In this document: piece after piece, positions 1 through 12,212 of the stretch
Layout: the number at the start of each line of letters is the position of its first letter
Numbering within the stretch: the stretch's first letter is position 1
Notes under the pieces: model-generated
Database searches by the model: none
What the model was told of the DNA's origin: nothing
What the model saw: only the letters and a program-made list of their open reading frames with translations
Position numbers and translations under genes: made by a program
NCBI GenBank assembly: GCA_037501455.1
Contig: CM074856.1
Location: forward strand, 47,831,001-47,895,000
DNA: 64,000 nucleotides
Direction: 5' to 3'
DNA from: Lantana camara
Taxonomy: Eukaryota > Streptophyta > Magnoliopsida > Lamiales > Verbenaceae

Positions 1-1790
1 AGGTCCCCAACAGAGGGGTCGGGCCAAGCCATGTATAGGGTCAGCGCGGGGCCGACGCACGGGCCGCACTGGTACCTATGGTCTACGCTGCCCCAGACCT
101 GGATGCTTACCTCGAGAAGTGTCAGGCAGAAGCCGTCGCCGCGGTTGCTGAGGGTCAGGTGCCAGTTTTTCCTGAAAAGCCCCGAGCCAGCCCTGCTGCA
201 CCCTCGCCCGGGCAGTATTCACACTATTATGGGCCACCTCCGCACTATGGGTATCCGCCTCGACCTCCCTGGGGATATCATCCAGCCCCAATCTTCTATC
301 ACCATGATCCCTACGGCCCACCCCTACCTCCGGGTCCAACCCAGGGGCAAGGGCTAGGTCGGGGGTAACAACGGACTGAGGTGTTACCCCAAGAGTAAGA
401 GGCCGACTCAGGGCGACGTCGAGACAAACGCCCCCTCAACCCAGCCCACTAAGAGCAAAGGCCTGGGTCGAAGAGAAGAGAAGAGGACCACATAATTGTT
501 TGTGGCTCCGTAGACGCGGAAGGGTCAAGGGGCTCATCCCATTGTAGCGGGGGAAACCAGAGACCCAAAGGCTCGAGGGTTTTTGATCGATTGGGGGCTA
601 GGGTCAGTCCTGAAGCCCCCAGACTTTCTAATCGAGACCTAGAGGTCGGCCAAGATGACCTTAGGAACCGCCTCCCGCAACGGGATAGGTCACCACGATG
701 TGGAGGCCGAGATGGCACCCCACCACCTCACGAAAGGCGACCGGCTCATCAATTCAGGAGCGCTCGAGAAGCGTGATCTCACTTCAGCGAGGGGATACTT
801 GTAGCCATGGCAGTGGATAAAATGCCGACTAACCTCCCAACCTATAACGGTGTGACAGGCCTCGAGAGGCACGTCGATCGATTCGAGATTGCGATAAGTA
901 TGTTCGACCACTCGCCGGACGTTCAAGCCAAAATCTTCGCTACCACTCTTGTCGAGTCAGCCCAGGACTGGTTCTCAAGGCTCGCTCTGAGAAGCATCCG
1001 ATCTTATGACGAATTGGTCGAATGATTCATTGCCCACTTCTCATCCGTAAAAGATGAAAAGCTCCCGGCCACCTACCTCTACAATATCGTGCAGAAAGAA
1101 GATGAAACTTTGAGGGATTTTTTCACTCGATTCTCTCGAGCGGCAGTACAGGTCCAGGCCCCGAGTGTGGATATGTTGATACCCACTCTACACACGGATT
1201 TGAGAGACAAGGAATGTGCTTGACATATTGTTAGGAAAAATCCCGAGTCTATCTCCAAGCTACTCGATATCGCCGCTAAATGGATGAGAGTGGAGGAAGT
1301 TGAAATGGCATAGAAGGGCGGGTCGAGTCGAAGGATAGAGGCTTCACAGCCCCCAAGGAGTGAGTTCAAAAGAGACGACAAGGGTCGAGTCGACCAAGGT
1401 TCGGGAAGCAGCTCCAAGAAGCATTACACTCCCCTGAATCGATCGATCGAAGAAATTTATAATGTCTCTAACAAGAAGTTGTTCACGAACCCAAAGCCGA
1501 TCAAGAAAACTCAAAAGACTAGAGACTCGGGGAAGTATTGTCATTTCCACCGTTAGACAGGACATAACAGCTCGGAGTGTTTTGCTCTAAGGGATGAGAT
1601 AGAGAGGTTGGTTTGGGGAGGAGAACTGCAAGAATTCATCAAGAAACTGGATGAGCTAGCCCTTCGCTTGGAGGAATGCAGCCCTACCCGACACCGGGAG
1701 GCGAAACAGCCGATCGAGAGGAACGAACATAACCTCCCTTGTTTGGATCGAATCGATATGATAGCAGGCGGGCCCACCGAGGGAGACACA
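1..1790 (+). pseudogene. gag pseudogene of element A
   Basis: The first 370 bases encode a Pro/Tyr-rich low-complexity stretch (best frame 78-368), like the P-rich gag N-terminus of elements B and C. The gag core lies in one frame from 807 (start MAVDKMPTNL, then the core motif AQDWFSRL). It is interrupted by in-frame stops at about 1024 (TGA), 1221 (TGA), 1311 (TAG) and 1555 (TAG). A CHHC-type zinc knuckle (YCHFH, then GHNSSEC) is still readable at about 1537-1580, although the 1555 stop falls inside it. By homology the product packaged element RNA in virus-like particles. It cannot be made as one protein now. The 1-800 region is too eroded to join confidently to the core. Confidence 0.8.
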
Positions 1791-4700
1791 AAGTCGACCC
1801 GTAAAAGAACGAGGAGGGAAGCCCAGAGGAATTACTACGGACCTTATGAGGTCATGGAGGTCGAGTCGAGTAAGAGAAGGGTAGATCAGGATATTAACTT
1901 TAGCAACAAGGACCTAGTCGGCATGCCACCACGGGAGGGCGAAATGCTTAGTTGTCCGATGGTGGTTACGCTAGATGTGGCCAATTATGTTGTATCCAAA
2001 ACCCTTGTTGATAATGGAAGCTCAGTAAATATTATCTATGTCGCGACTCTAAATCGAATATATTTAGCTAAAAGTTTGAATCTAGAACCACTTAAGACTC
2101 TGTTGACCGGATTTGGAGGTTCGGAAGTATACCCCAAAGGCCAAGTCCGTTTAATAACCTCCATGGGAATTCTCCCTAAGAGGTCGACGATGGAGCTTGA
2201 ATACCTCGTGGTTGACCAACCCACAACTTATAATATAATTTTGGGAAGGCCAGGTTTGATTAATTTAAGGGCAGTTATTTTGACTTTTCATCAGCTGATC
2301 AAACTGCCCACACCGGCCGGCATTGGAGAGTTGAGATGCGATATCCCAACAGCTTGGGCTACTACTCGATCTCGATGGAGAAAGTGAAATTTCCCGACCA
2401 TCGGGTGGTTCCTATCTTGGGTCTGCCCGATGGGGACGAGGATGAGGTTGAAGACCTGGGTACTGAGGGAGACGAGCCTGTACGAATTTCAAGGAGGGAA
2501 AAAAAGAAAAAAAAGCTCTCGGATAGTCGAGTCGAGGCCTCCAATCAAACCGTAGAGATTGAGCTTCTACCCGACAAAGCCAAAAAGATCACGCACGTCG
2601 GACTGCCCGAGCCGGGTAAAGAACATGAGCAAGTACTCGTGATCCAATTCCTACAGGAAAACGTCGATGTTTTTGCATGGAGTGCTAGTGATCTGGTGGG
2701 GGTCGACCCTTCCGTGATCATGCACCACCTCAATATCGACCCTTCCTTTAAACCCATCAAGCAAAGATTACGCACCCAGAGTGTAAAAAGAACGAGATAA
2801 TCGAAGAAGAAGTGAACAAGTTGCTAGATGTCGGGTACATCACACCGGCCAAGTATGTCGATTGGTTGTGCAACGTGGTCTTAGTAGCCAAGTCAGGGGG
2901 GAAATGGTGGATGTGTAATGACTTCACGGACCTGAACAAGGCTTGTCCTAAGGACTCGTACCCCCTTCCCAACATCGACCAGCTAGTCGACTCTACCGCG
3001 GGCTTCGAGTTGATGAGTATGATGGATGCCTTTCAAGGCTACTATCAGATCTTCATGGCTCCCGAAGACGAAGACAAGACCGCTTTTGTAGTCGTCCAGG
3101 GGATCTATTGCTTTTGAGTGATGCCCTTTGGACTTAAAAACGCGGGGGCTACCTATTAAAGATTGGTAAATCGAATCTTCGAGGAAGAGATAGGCAAGAC
3201 CATGGAGGTCTATGTCAATGACATGATAGTTAGGTCGACTAAATCAAGTGACCACCTCCGAGATCTCGGGCGAGCGTTCATGCTCCTGCGAAAGTACAAC
3301 TTGAAGCTCAACCCGAATAAGTACACCTTTGGAGTAGGGGGAGGAAAATTCCTAGGCTATATGGTCAGCCGGAGGGGAATCGAGGTAAACCCCGAAAAGA
3401 GCAACACCATCCGAAATTTGTCCAGCCCGAAAACGATTCGAGAGGTCCAATGTTTGGTCGGCCGAATTATTTCGCTCAACAGGTTTATCTCCAGGTCGGC
3501 CGAGAAGAACCTACCCTTCTTCAAGATCCTAAGGAACATCAAGGAGTTCAAATGGACTGAAGAGTGTGAACAAGCATTTGAGGCGTTAAAGAAGTACCTC
3601 AAATCACCCCCGCTTTTGGCCAAGCTTGAACACGGAGAGGTCTTGTACCTCTACATACCAGGGTCAAGCGAGGTGATCAGCTCTGTTTTGGTCGCCGTCC
3701 GGGATAAGAAACACTTGCCAGTCTACTACGTTAGCAAGATCTTGCATGGGGCTGAAACGCGATATTTGGAGATCGAGAAATTTATCCTTGCATTGGTTCA
3801 CACGGCCCGGAAGCTAAAGCCATACTTCTAGGCTCATGAGGTCATTGTACTGACAGATCAACCCCTCCGACAAGTACTCACGAAGCCGGACAGCTCGGGC
3901 AGACTAACCAAGTGGGCCGTCGAGCTGGGCCAATATGACATAACCTATCAGCCAAGGTTAGCATACCAAGCCTAGGTCTTGGCAGATTTCCTGGTCGAGA
4001 AAGCCTCCTCGGTCGCGAAGACCTAGAGTTTGGGCAATTGGACATTATCAGTCGACGGGTCCTCGACCTCATCTGGGGGAGGCACATGGGTATCCCTGAG
4101 AAGTAATGAAGGAGATGAGCTCTATTTCACCGTCTGCCTAGAGTTTCCAGCTACGAACAACGAGGCCGAGTACTAGGCCCTCATAGCGGGAATGAAGATT
4201 GCTAAGGATTTAGGAGTCGATGATCTCACAGCCCTGACCGATTCTCAATTGGTTGCAAGCCAGTACATCGGGGCGTACGAGGCGAGGGAAGAGTCGACGG
4301 CTAGGTACCTTGAAAAAGTGAAAATATGGGCTACCAAGTTCAAAAACCGGTCGATAACATTCTTTACGAATGTAACCCGCTCTATAGACGAGAGTCGAGA
4401 GTCCGTCTTCAGTATCGACCATGCCGAGCCCTGCTGGTTGGATGATATAGTTTTACACTTGAGAGATAGATTCTTGCCAGAGAATAAAACGGAAAGGCAC
4501 CGACTCATAGCTCGATCGGCCAGCTACGCGCTTTACTCAGAGGGAATTTTGTTCAAAAAATCCTTTAGGGAACCGGCAAGGAGGTGTTTACGACCTTCCC
4601 AAGCCAAGGAGGTTCTCGAGGAAGTACACGCAGGGTCCTGCGGAAATCATGTCGGAGGTCGAATCTTGGCCAAGAAGGTATCTCGAGCCGGCTATTACTG

Positions 4701-5751
4701 GCCGACCCAAATACGAGATTCGATCAACTTTGTAAATAGGTGCCCTAGTTGCCAGAAACACACCAACCTCACTCATCTGCACCCAAAGGAGATGATCCCC
4801 GTCAACATAGCATGGCCTTTTGACCAGTGGGGGGGGCCACATTGTAGGGCCCTTCCCTATCGCCCCTCGCCAACAGCAATTTGTCATCGTCTGTGTCGAG
4901 TATTTCTCAAAGTGGGTCGAGGGTGCACCGGTCCCAAAGATCACTCACACAGTCATGACCCGCTTCCTTTGGAAGAGCATCATATGCCGGTCTGGGGTGC
5001 CTAGGACACTGATATGCGACAACGGGCCCCAGTTCCGAAGTAAAATGTTCAAAAATTTCTGTTTGAAGCATGGCATTAGCTTGCGATTCACCTCAGTAGG
5101 GCATCCCCAAGCTAATGGCCAAACCGAAGTCACCAACCGTACTATTGTTCAGAATCTGAAGAGCCGACTCGACGGGAGTAAGGGAGCATGGGCCGAAGAA
5201 CTCGACGGTATACTATGGGCTACCGGACAACCCCTCGAACCGCCACCGGGGAGACTCCTTTCTCGATGGTCTATTGCTCTGAAGCCATGATACCCGCTGA
5301 ATTAATACATCAAACCGGTCGAGTATCGTATTATCAACTCGATCGAAACCAAGAAAACCGTCAATTCAAGCTTGACATAATTAAAGAGAAAAGAGAACAG
5401 GGTTTTCGTCGGGTGCAGCAGTATCGAGCATCCATGACCAAAAGTTATAACAAGAAAGTCCTACCACGACAATTTCGAGTGGGAGACCTTGTACTAAAGC
5501 GAGCCGACGTAACCAAGCATGTCAGAAAGCTCGATTCCAACTGGGACGACCCTCTTTTCGAATTTCCAAAGTCGGAAAAAACCAAGCTTATCACCTCGAG
5601 GAAATGGATGGTCGACCAGTGCCTCGATCCTGGAACGCCTATAACCTTAGAAAGTTTTATGTTTGAAAAGGCAGTAAAGTGTAATCGCTTGTCGATATTA
5701 ATAAAGTCAGATGTTCGTTTCAACTATCGTACTCTTATCGTGATGGGTTAA
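1791..5751 (+). pseudogene. pol pseudogene of element A (PR-RT-RH-aRNH-INT)
   Basis: Protease motif VDNGSSVN lies at about 2008-2031. RT follows at about 2812-3250, with LNKACPKD, DAFQGYYQ and MPFGLKNAGATY, but the catalytic box reads YVND instead of YVDD. A Ty3 RNase H (3540-3830), a second archaeal-type RNase H (VDGSSTSSGGG, then NNEAEY) and an integrase (HHCC region near 4630-4755; DNGPQF; NGQTEVTNR) follow, ending with the chromodomain-less GDLVLK tail. Breaks: frame changes near 2350, 2800, 4830 (a run of G) and 5220; in-frame stops at 3115, 3157, 3829, 3973, 4024 and 4174, most of them explained by C-to-T change of CAG, CAA or CGA codons. The order PR-RT-RH-aRNH-INT is that of the Tat lineage. 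Confidence 0.88.
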
Positions 5752-7403
5752 ATAGTTTGATTTGCATACATTCTCGAGTACCAAAATTAAGTAATCCGAC
5801 TTGCGAGTTTGAGTTTCACGGCTGAAATTGAACATGCATAACCGAAATGCTAATTCAAATTAAGAATAAAAATCTGAATTCCTTAATGGACAGAAATAAG
5901 TCGACATTCGACCAGTTACATTTGGATTTTTCTAGTAGGACCCTTCACCGGCCACCCCGGGTCGGTCTGGGACTTGCTATAATAAAATACAAAAAACGGA
6001 AAACAGGAATTGAAGTACATTGTGAGAGAGTAGGGGCCTTAAGTTACACCAGGTTGAGAAGCATCGGCGATGAAGTTGGGGTCTACCAAGGGCTCCTCCA
6101 ACGGCTTATCCCCAAACAGTTCCGGGAAGATCTTGGCAGGATTCAGCACGTCGGGGTCGACTCCCTGGGGCATCTTACTCGAATCCTCCGCCCGGCCCCT
6201 ATACATCTGATTTGCCAAGTTGACGGCAAAGCCAAACTCCTGTGTGGCCCAATCGGGCTCTGACTCAGGGGCTTGGTTGTCGGCAGGAGGGGGTCGAGTA
6301 TCGTATTATCAACTCGATCGAAACCAAGAAAATCGTCAATTCAAGCTTGACATAATTGAAGAGAAAAGAGAACAGGGTTTTCGTCGGGTGCAGCAGTATC
6401 GAGCATCCATGACCAAAAGTTATAACAAGAAAGTCCTACCACGACAATTTCGAGTGGGAGACCTTGTACTAAAGCGAGTCGACGTAACCAAGCATGTCAG
6501 AAAGCTCGATTCCAACTGGGACGACCCGTTTTGAATTTCCAAAGTCGGAAAAAACCAAGCTTATCACCTCGAGGAAATGGATGGTCGACCAGTGCCTCGA
6601 TCCTAGAACGCCCATAACCTTAGAAAGTTTTATGTTTGAAAAGGCAGTAAAGTGTAATCGCTTGTCGATATTAATAAAGTCAGATGTTCTTTTCAACTAT
6701 CATACTCTTATCGTGATGGGTTAAATAGTTTGATTTAGATACATTCTCGAGTACCAAAATTAAGCAATCCGACTTGCGAGTTTGAGTTTCACGGCTGAAA
6801 TTGAACATGCATAACTGAAATGCTAATTCAAATTAAGAATAAAAATCTGAATTCCTTAATGGACAGAAATAAGTCGACATTCGACCAGTTACATTTGGAT
6901 TTTTCTAGTAGGACCCTTCACCGGCCACCCCGGGTCGGTCTGGGACTTGCTATAATAAAATACAAAACACGAAAAACAGGAATTGAAGTACATTGTGAGA
7001 GAGTAGGGGCCTCAAGTTACACCAGGTTGAGAAGCATCGGCGATGAAGTTGGGGTCTACCAAGGGCTCCTCCAACGACTTGTCCCCAAACAGTTTCGGGA
7101 AGATCTTGGCAGGATTCAGCACGTCGGGGTCGACTCCCCGGGGCATCTTACTTGAATCCTCCGCCCGACCCCTATACATCTGATTTGCCAAGTTGACGGC
7201 AAATCCAAACTCCTGTGTGGCCCAATCGGGCTCTGACTCAGGGGTTGGCAGGATTCAGCACGTCGGGGTCGACTCCCTGGGGCATCTTACTCGAATCCTC
7301 CGCCCGGCCCCTATACATCTGATTTGCCAAGTTGACGGCAAAGCCAAACTCCTGTGTGGCCCAATCGGGCTCTGACTCAGGGGCTTGGTTGTCGGAAGGA
7401 GGA
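5318..7403. repeat. Internal tandem duplication in element A (975-bp unit, two copies plus a 146-bp third piece)
   Basis: Bases 5318-6292 recur at 6293-7254 with an offset of 975. They include the last part of integrase, the spacer and the 3' end of the antisense gene. A shorter third piece from 7255 repeats 6134 onwards and then runs into unique sequence at about 7404. The copies differ by scattered substitutions and small indels, so the event is old but later than insertion. The outer junction lies at the word GGTCGAG, present at both original ends (5317 and 7404). The inner junction lies at TTGG. Both suggest duplication at microhomology. Confidence 0.9.
5752..6037. other. Non-coding spacer between pol and antisense gene of element A
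   Basis: About 290 AT-rich bases separate the convergent 3' ends of pol (stop near 5749) and of the antisense gene (stop near 6038 in the first copy of the duplication). They are repeated at about 6724-7010. No tandem array like that of element B is seen here. Confidence 0.6.
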
Positions 7404-9970
7404 GGTCGAGGGTCGGGACAGCTAACGCCGATCTTCTTGGTGTTGTAGTCGGTCGGAATCAGGCCCTCGGATTGCCACTGTGCGAGGCACAAGTTGAAGC
7501 CCTCCTTCATATCATCGATGCCGAAGGTGGCAGTCGACCTTTTGTAGGCTGGGGACTTCATCAATCGGTATGCCCCGTACCTCTCCGACTCAGCCACTAC
7601 CCCGTCGAGGACCCTTTGGCACCGGTCAATGGCCATGCGGGCACCCCTCACTTTCCCGATTTTCTCGCCTTTGCGGTGGAGGCTGATCATCTCATTGGCC
7701 TACTGGTCGATCTTCTCATGGGCCTGGGCCAAGTGCTTGTTCGCCTCATCCAGTCGGCGTTGAGTTTCTTGGGCGGCGTTCAGGGTTCTTGACTGCGCCA
7801 GCTGCACCGTCTTCAACTGAGCCCCCAGGTCCTTCTCGTTCAGCTCTGCGTCGACCAGCCTTCTTTTAAGCTCTTCGACCTCTGATAAAATTGTGGCCTT
7901 CGCTTCCAATCAAGAGTGGCCCTCCCGGTAGATTTGGGCCCTCCGACTGATGTGGAAGAGGTCTTGAGAAAGCTGTCGATGAGGGAAGAAAGGAGTCAAT
8001 TTTCGATCAAAAAGATGGCATTAGAAGGGCCAAGTGATAGAGCTTACCCCAACCGCCTTGATGGCCGCCGACATCTCTAGCTCGATGTTGCTTAGGCCCC
8101 ACCTAGCCCGGTGGTCGATAAGGGTCTGGCAGTTGTTGTACAGGGCCCCCACAACCCGATTGTCTCGGGGGCTGGACCCTACTCGACGAGGCCGCCCTTC
8201 AGAGTCGTTGAGAGTGATTCCGGCGGGAAAGTGAGGGTCCGCGATCTTCAGCATCTTGAAGAACGCTGTGATGTCCTCCTCGGGAGCTTTGAAGATGTCC
8301 CCCGTCGACCTCAGCGCCTCCAGGGAAAACGGCGCCGGAGATTTCAGTGTCTGAGAAGGGGTTGACGGGAGAGACCCAGTCGATGTGCCTTGTGAAGGAT
8401 TAGCTCCCCCAGCTAAGTCCGCTGCTTTTCCGGTCTTCACCGGCCTCGGCGCCTCTGGCCTCGACTCTTTATCCTTTCGGGCCCTTTTTCTTCGCTGAGA
8501 CTCCTCAATCTGGCTCTCCTTCTCTTTCCTTTTGTGTGTCGAGGTGCGAGGGTCAGCCGGCCGATCCGACCCTGCGCCTGGCTGGCCCCCACCTTGAGGT
8601 AAAATGGCGTCCATCGCCTTGTGGGGAGCCACCACCTCGGCCGCCTGAGCTATCTCCTGGGCCTACTCATCATCCTCCATGTCGGCCCTCATCATCGCCA
8701 GCCTGTAACTCATGATTGATTTATCTGCCAAGGAGAAAACGTTAGAAGTCGATCAAGATAAATTCGAGCAAAAAGTTCGAAATAAGTTAACATAAATGCT
8801 TAGGATAAGGGTCTCGACTCGAATCGCCCATTTACCCGGGTCGAAAGAGCGACTCGGAGTCCCTACAGCCAGGCCGAAATTTACTAAGTTCTGCGTCTGG
8901 ATTAACTTTTTACAGTCGAGCAGCCTGATTAATCGCATGTCCCCGAGAAAAACATTCGACCACCTTGGTTCTCCGGGTGGCAACTTGCCAGCAGGCTTCC
9001 AATTCCAATATCGGTTCATTAAATTGGGCCAACCGACTTGGCTCCCGACATAAATGAACTGCTCTTTCCACCCTTGCCCGTTTGAGGAAGTCGGGGAGGT
9101 AAGTATCTTGTGGTTCTGCTTGAAGGACATCTGCACGAATCCGGGCCCCGATTTTGACTTTTCAGTTGTCACAGAGGCCTTAAATAACTCATGGAAAACC
9201 CCGACGATTGGGATCCCAAAATATCGCATCAGAACCCTCACTCCGTTCACCATCGTGTATCCGTTAGGCATCAGCTGGATCGGGTTAATGTAGAGATAGT
9301 TCAGCAGGTCGGCCACTTCGTCGCCGATGGGGACCCTAAAGCCCGCTTTAACCATCTTCCAAGTCACAGCTATGCAGCCGGCAGGGGGGTTTGTTGTGGT
9401 ATCCCCTTTTCTTGGTCGAATCAGGCTGTACCCTTCGAACTCGGGGGCTCCGCCAAAGAGAAGATCCCTCAACTCCTCAAACATCTTTGAGGAGATCTTA
9501 CAAGGGACTAATCGGGGGTCCATTTCTAGGTATTGGGACGATGAGTAACCCCCAGAAGGGATGAACTCCTCTTCGTCGTCGTCATCCCTTAGTCCGTATC
9601 TACCCGTGGTCGAAGGTCCCGCTTGGTGTGGTCTGCTCGAAACTTCTGGATCAACCATCATCCCAACGGGAGGCACTATAGTTATTGCCATAGCCGATAT
9701 CACCGGCCCCGCGGGAGAAGTCGAATGCCTATCCTCAGAACCCCCCGACACCTCTACCACCTCTACTCCTCCTTCGGAGGCCCCTTGGGATTGAACCGAC
9801 TCATTCTCACTTGAGGTCGACGAAGCCGAGTTGATTTCATCCCCAAGACCCGGAATCTTGTCCGATAAGTCCGAACTAGTTGAGGTCGAAGACGACATCC
9901 CACTGCTCAAATTTAAGAAACTTCGACTAAATTCCCTCGGTTTCCGCCTTCTCCTTGAAATAAGGATCAA
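7238..9970 (-). pseudogene. Antisense three-exon gene of element A, degraded
   Basis: Exons read 9970-8836, 8724-8048 and 7972 leftwards. Intron 1 (8725-8835, 111 bp, donor GTAAAT, acceptor TTGGCAG) is phase 1. Intron 2 (7973-8047, 75 bp, donor GTAAGC, acceptor TCGACAG) is phase 0. Both match the introns of elements B and C. Exon 1 gives an acidic/Ser-rich head and a conserved globular region (LMPNGYTMVNGVRVLMRYFG). Exon 2 is charged and low in complexity. Exon 3 is a coiled coil. Stops occur at 8663-8665 (TAG), near 7912 (TGA) and at 7700-7702 (TAG). The original C-terminus (ending ASQPGVT) is now found only in the duplicated copies ending near 6038 and 7010. Start may be 9970 or the Met at 9898. 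The central region resembles the Pfam 'putative gypsy type transposon' family (PF04195); no activity is known. Confidence 0.8.
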
Positions 9971-10227
9971 GGGTTTATCAGGGAAGGAGTCAAACGTTAT
10001 TCGAGATGGGGTTCTTCTCTCTCTCGATTACGAACACTCAAAATATAAAAGAAAAGACGGAATTTAAGAACCGCAAGAGAAAAAAGAGATCAGATCGAAG
10101 TGGCTTACCGGGAAAAATTCGCTGTTTGACTAAGATCGAATCGAATGCACCGACTGCTAACTCGAAAGGCTCTGGATTCTCGAAAAGCTCTGAATTACGA
10201 AAGTGTCAAATGAAAGCCTTAAGGGGC

Positions 10228-10235
10228 TATTTATA
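10228..10235 (-). promoter_or_regulatory. TATA box of the antisense gene, element A
   Basis: On the minus strand the site reads CCCCTATAAATAGCCCC, about 260 bp upstream of the antisense ATG at 9970 and outside the LTR. Equivalent boxes occupy the same position in elements B and C. Confidence 0.65.
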
Positions 10236-10345
10236 GGGGTACTTTGGGCGGGAAAATCGAAGGCGAACCGTAATAAGGTGACCCACTTCTCTGAATTCGA
10301 AAGGCCACCGCCACTTCACCCTGGCACCGCCTTTCCGGGGGCTAA

Positions 10346-10996
10346 TAACGTGGGCCTATCCGGCGTCACCACCTGCACATGAAGTGGACCGATATCCCCG
10401 CGCCACGTGGCATGGCGGACCAGTCAACATGCCACGTGTACACCCCAAGTCGGTCGCCCTAACGGATAAGTCTAAAGACACGGACCCTGACCACCCAACA
10501 ATGTCGAGCCGACCTCCCATAAGTCAAGTCGACATAAAGTCGAGTAAGTCCAGGGTAAGTCGGCTACTTGTCGACCTTGCGGTACTCAGGTCGAATCGTA
10601 CTCGACTCATCCCGGGGCCCACACCGACGCTCTAAGCATTTAGTGAACCTGACAGTCTGTACCAAGTAGGTACAGTGCATTAAACGCACCTGTAGGCGGC
10701 ACTGTTCAGTCATCATTACACAAGGAGGTATAAATACCCCCTCATAAATACCATTTCAGGAGCACATTTATTACACCCCAAGCCACTCGAAAGGCTCTCA
10801 AACCACTCGATATTGACTTGGGCGTTGGAGTGTCGACAAAGGGAACACCCCTACCCGTCCTTTGTCGGCCCTGAGCTCACGTTTGCTTGTCCATTCCACA
10901 GGCCAACAACAATTCGAGGTCATCCACACTATAAATTCTAAGTGGTCAAGTCGACATTTTCGAGACACCTTAGCAATCCGAAAATCGACGCAATCA
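10346..10996 (+). repeat. 3' LTR of element A
   Basis: A polypurine-like tract (TTTCCGGGGGCTAA, about 10332-10345) precedes the LTR. The LTR start is eroded: it is either TAACG at 10346, a mutated TG, or TGGG at 10351. A TATA box lies at 10729-10736 (GGTATAAATACCCC). The R-U5 part (GGGCGTTGGAGTG...) resembles the LTR end of element B. The terminus CAATCA at 10991-10996 is followed by GTTTG of the interrupted copia element. Two CACGTG boxes are present (10404, 10433). No partner LTR is inside the window for comparison. Confidence 0.72.
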
Positions 10997-11001
10997 GTTT
11001 G

Positions 11002-12078
11002 AAGCAAGCCCCGAGAGCATGGAATAGTCTGATCGATAAATATTTTCAAAAGAAGGGATTTGAGAAATGCCCCCATGAACATGCTCTTTATGTAAAGAAA
11101 GAAAAAGAGAACATTTTGCTAAGATGTTTATATATTGATGATTTGATCTTTACAGGAAACAATGAGAAAATGATGGAGAATTTCAAAAAGGAAATGTCCA
11201 AGGAGTTCGAGATAACTGACATTGGCTTAATGTCATACTATCTTGGAATCGAAGTGAAACAAAGAGATGATGGGATTTTCATCTCTCAAGAAGGTTATGC
11301 AAAAGAAGTATTGAAGAAATTTCAAATGGAGGATTGCAAAGCAATAAGCACCCCTTTCGAAGTTGGAGAGAAGTTGTCAAGTTACATTGAAGGAGATCAG
11401 GTAGACCCCACATTATTCAAAAGCTTAGTCGGGTGTCTAAGGTACTTGACATGCACAAGGCCAGACATTCTTTATGTTGTTGGAATAGTTAGTTGATACA
11501 TGGAGAAGCTAATAACTTATCATTTTAATGTGGCAAAGAGGATCCTTCGATACCTCAAAGGTACAATCAGTTTTGGCTTATTCTATCCTACTACTAACAA
11601 CATAAAACTAGTGGGATACAGTGATAGTGATTGGGCAGGAGATATTGATGTTCGTAAAAGCACTACTAGATTTGTGTTTTTCTATGGGAAAACTGCTTTT
11701 ACTTGGACTTCAAAGAAGTAGCCATTAGTGGCATTGTCAACCTGCGAAGCGGAGTACGTGGCTGCAACATCAAGTGTTTGTCATGTTTTATGGCTAAGGA
11801 ATTTGCTTAAAGAGATGGGGTTTAAGCAAACTGAAGCAACCGAAATTTATGTCGATAACAAATCAGTGATTGCATTGGCAAAGAACCCAATTTTTCATGA
11901 TCTAAGCAAGCACATAGATGCTCGTTTCCATTTCATTCGAGAGAGTATTGCGAAGAAAGAAGTGCTGGTGAAGTATGTGAAAACTGAAGATCAAGTAGCG
12001 GATATTTTCACGAAACCACTCAAACGTGAAGTATTTGAGAAGTTGAGGAGTTTACTTGGCATGATGGAGTCAAGCTGA
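11002..12078 (+). pseudogene. copia reverse transcriptase (C-terminal part) and RNase H
   Basis: The reading frame starts at LKQAPRAWNSLIDKYF and includes the RT active-site box YIDDLIF (about 11125-11145). It continues through the copia connection region (RCLYI, SYYLGIE, TCTRPDILY) to an RNase H with SDSDWAGD, STCEAEYVA, DNKSVIALAKNP and the terminal ADIFTKPL block, ending at TGA 12076-12078. Two in-frame stops break it: TGA at 11494-11496 and TAG at 11719-11721, both consistent with C-to-T decay. The N-terminal RT, integrase, protease and gag are missing because element A cut the gene. Confidence 0.92.
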
Positions 12079-12212
12079 AGGGGGCGTGTTGAAAGTGGTA
12101 ATTAATCTTGACACCATGAATTAATTGAAAGGTTACATGTAATGAAATAAAGAAGATTAATGTAAGATGTTACATGCATTAGAGATCCTAACTATAATGT
12201 CATAGCATTTAG

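Larger units (their letters stand above)
1..10996 (+). mobile_element. Element A: decayed Tat-lineage Ty3/gypsy retrotransposon, 5' end outside window
   Basis: Sense gag-pol remnants run to 5751, an antisense spliced gene occupies about 7238-9970, and a 3' LTR ends at 10996. This is the same order as in the complete elements B and C further along. The coding regions carry many stops and frameshifts, so the element is old. Its 3' end abuts the middle of a copia reverse transcriptase at 10997, and the five bases GTTTG (10997-11001) would be the right half of a target-site duplication. The left half, the 5' LTR and the PBS lie before the window. The element is conspicuously rich in TCGA/GTCGA words in every part, unlike B and C. 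Confidence 0.88.

Noticed and set aside
2000..2035. Protease motif DNG in element A as a broken active site
   Set aside because: D-N-G occurs in this position in many related plant Tat elements as far as I recall, so it is not by itself a sign of damage.
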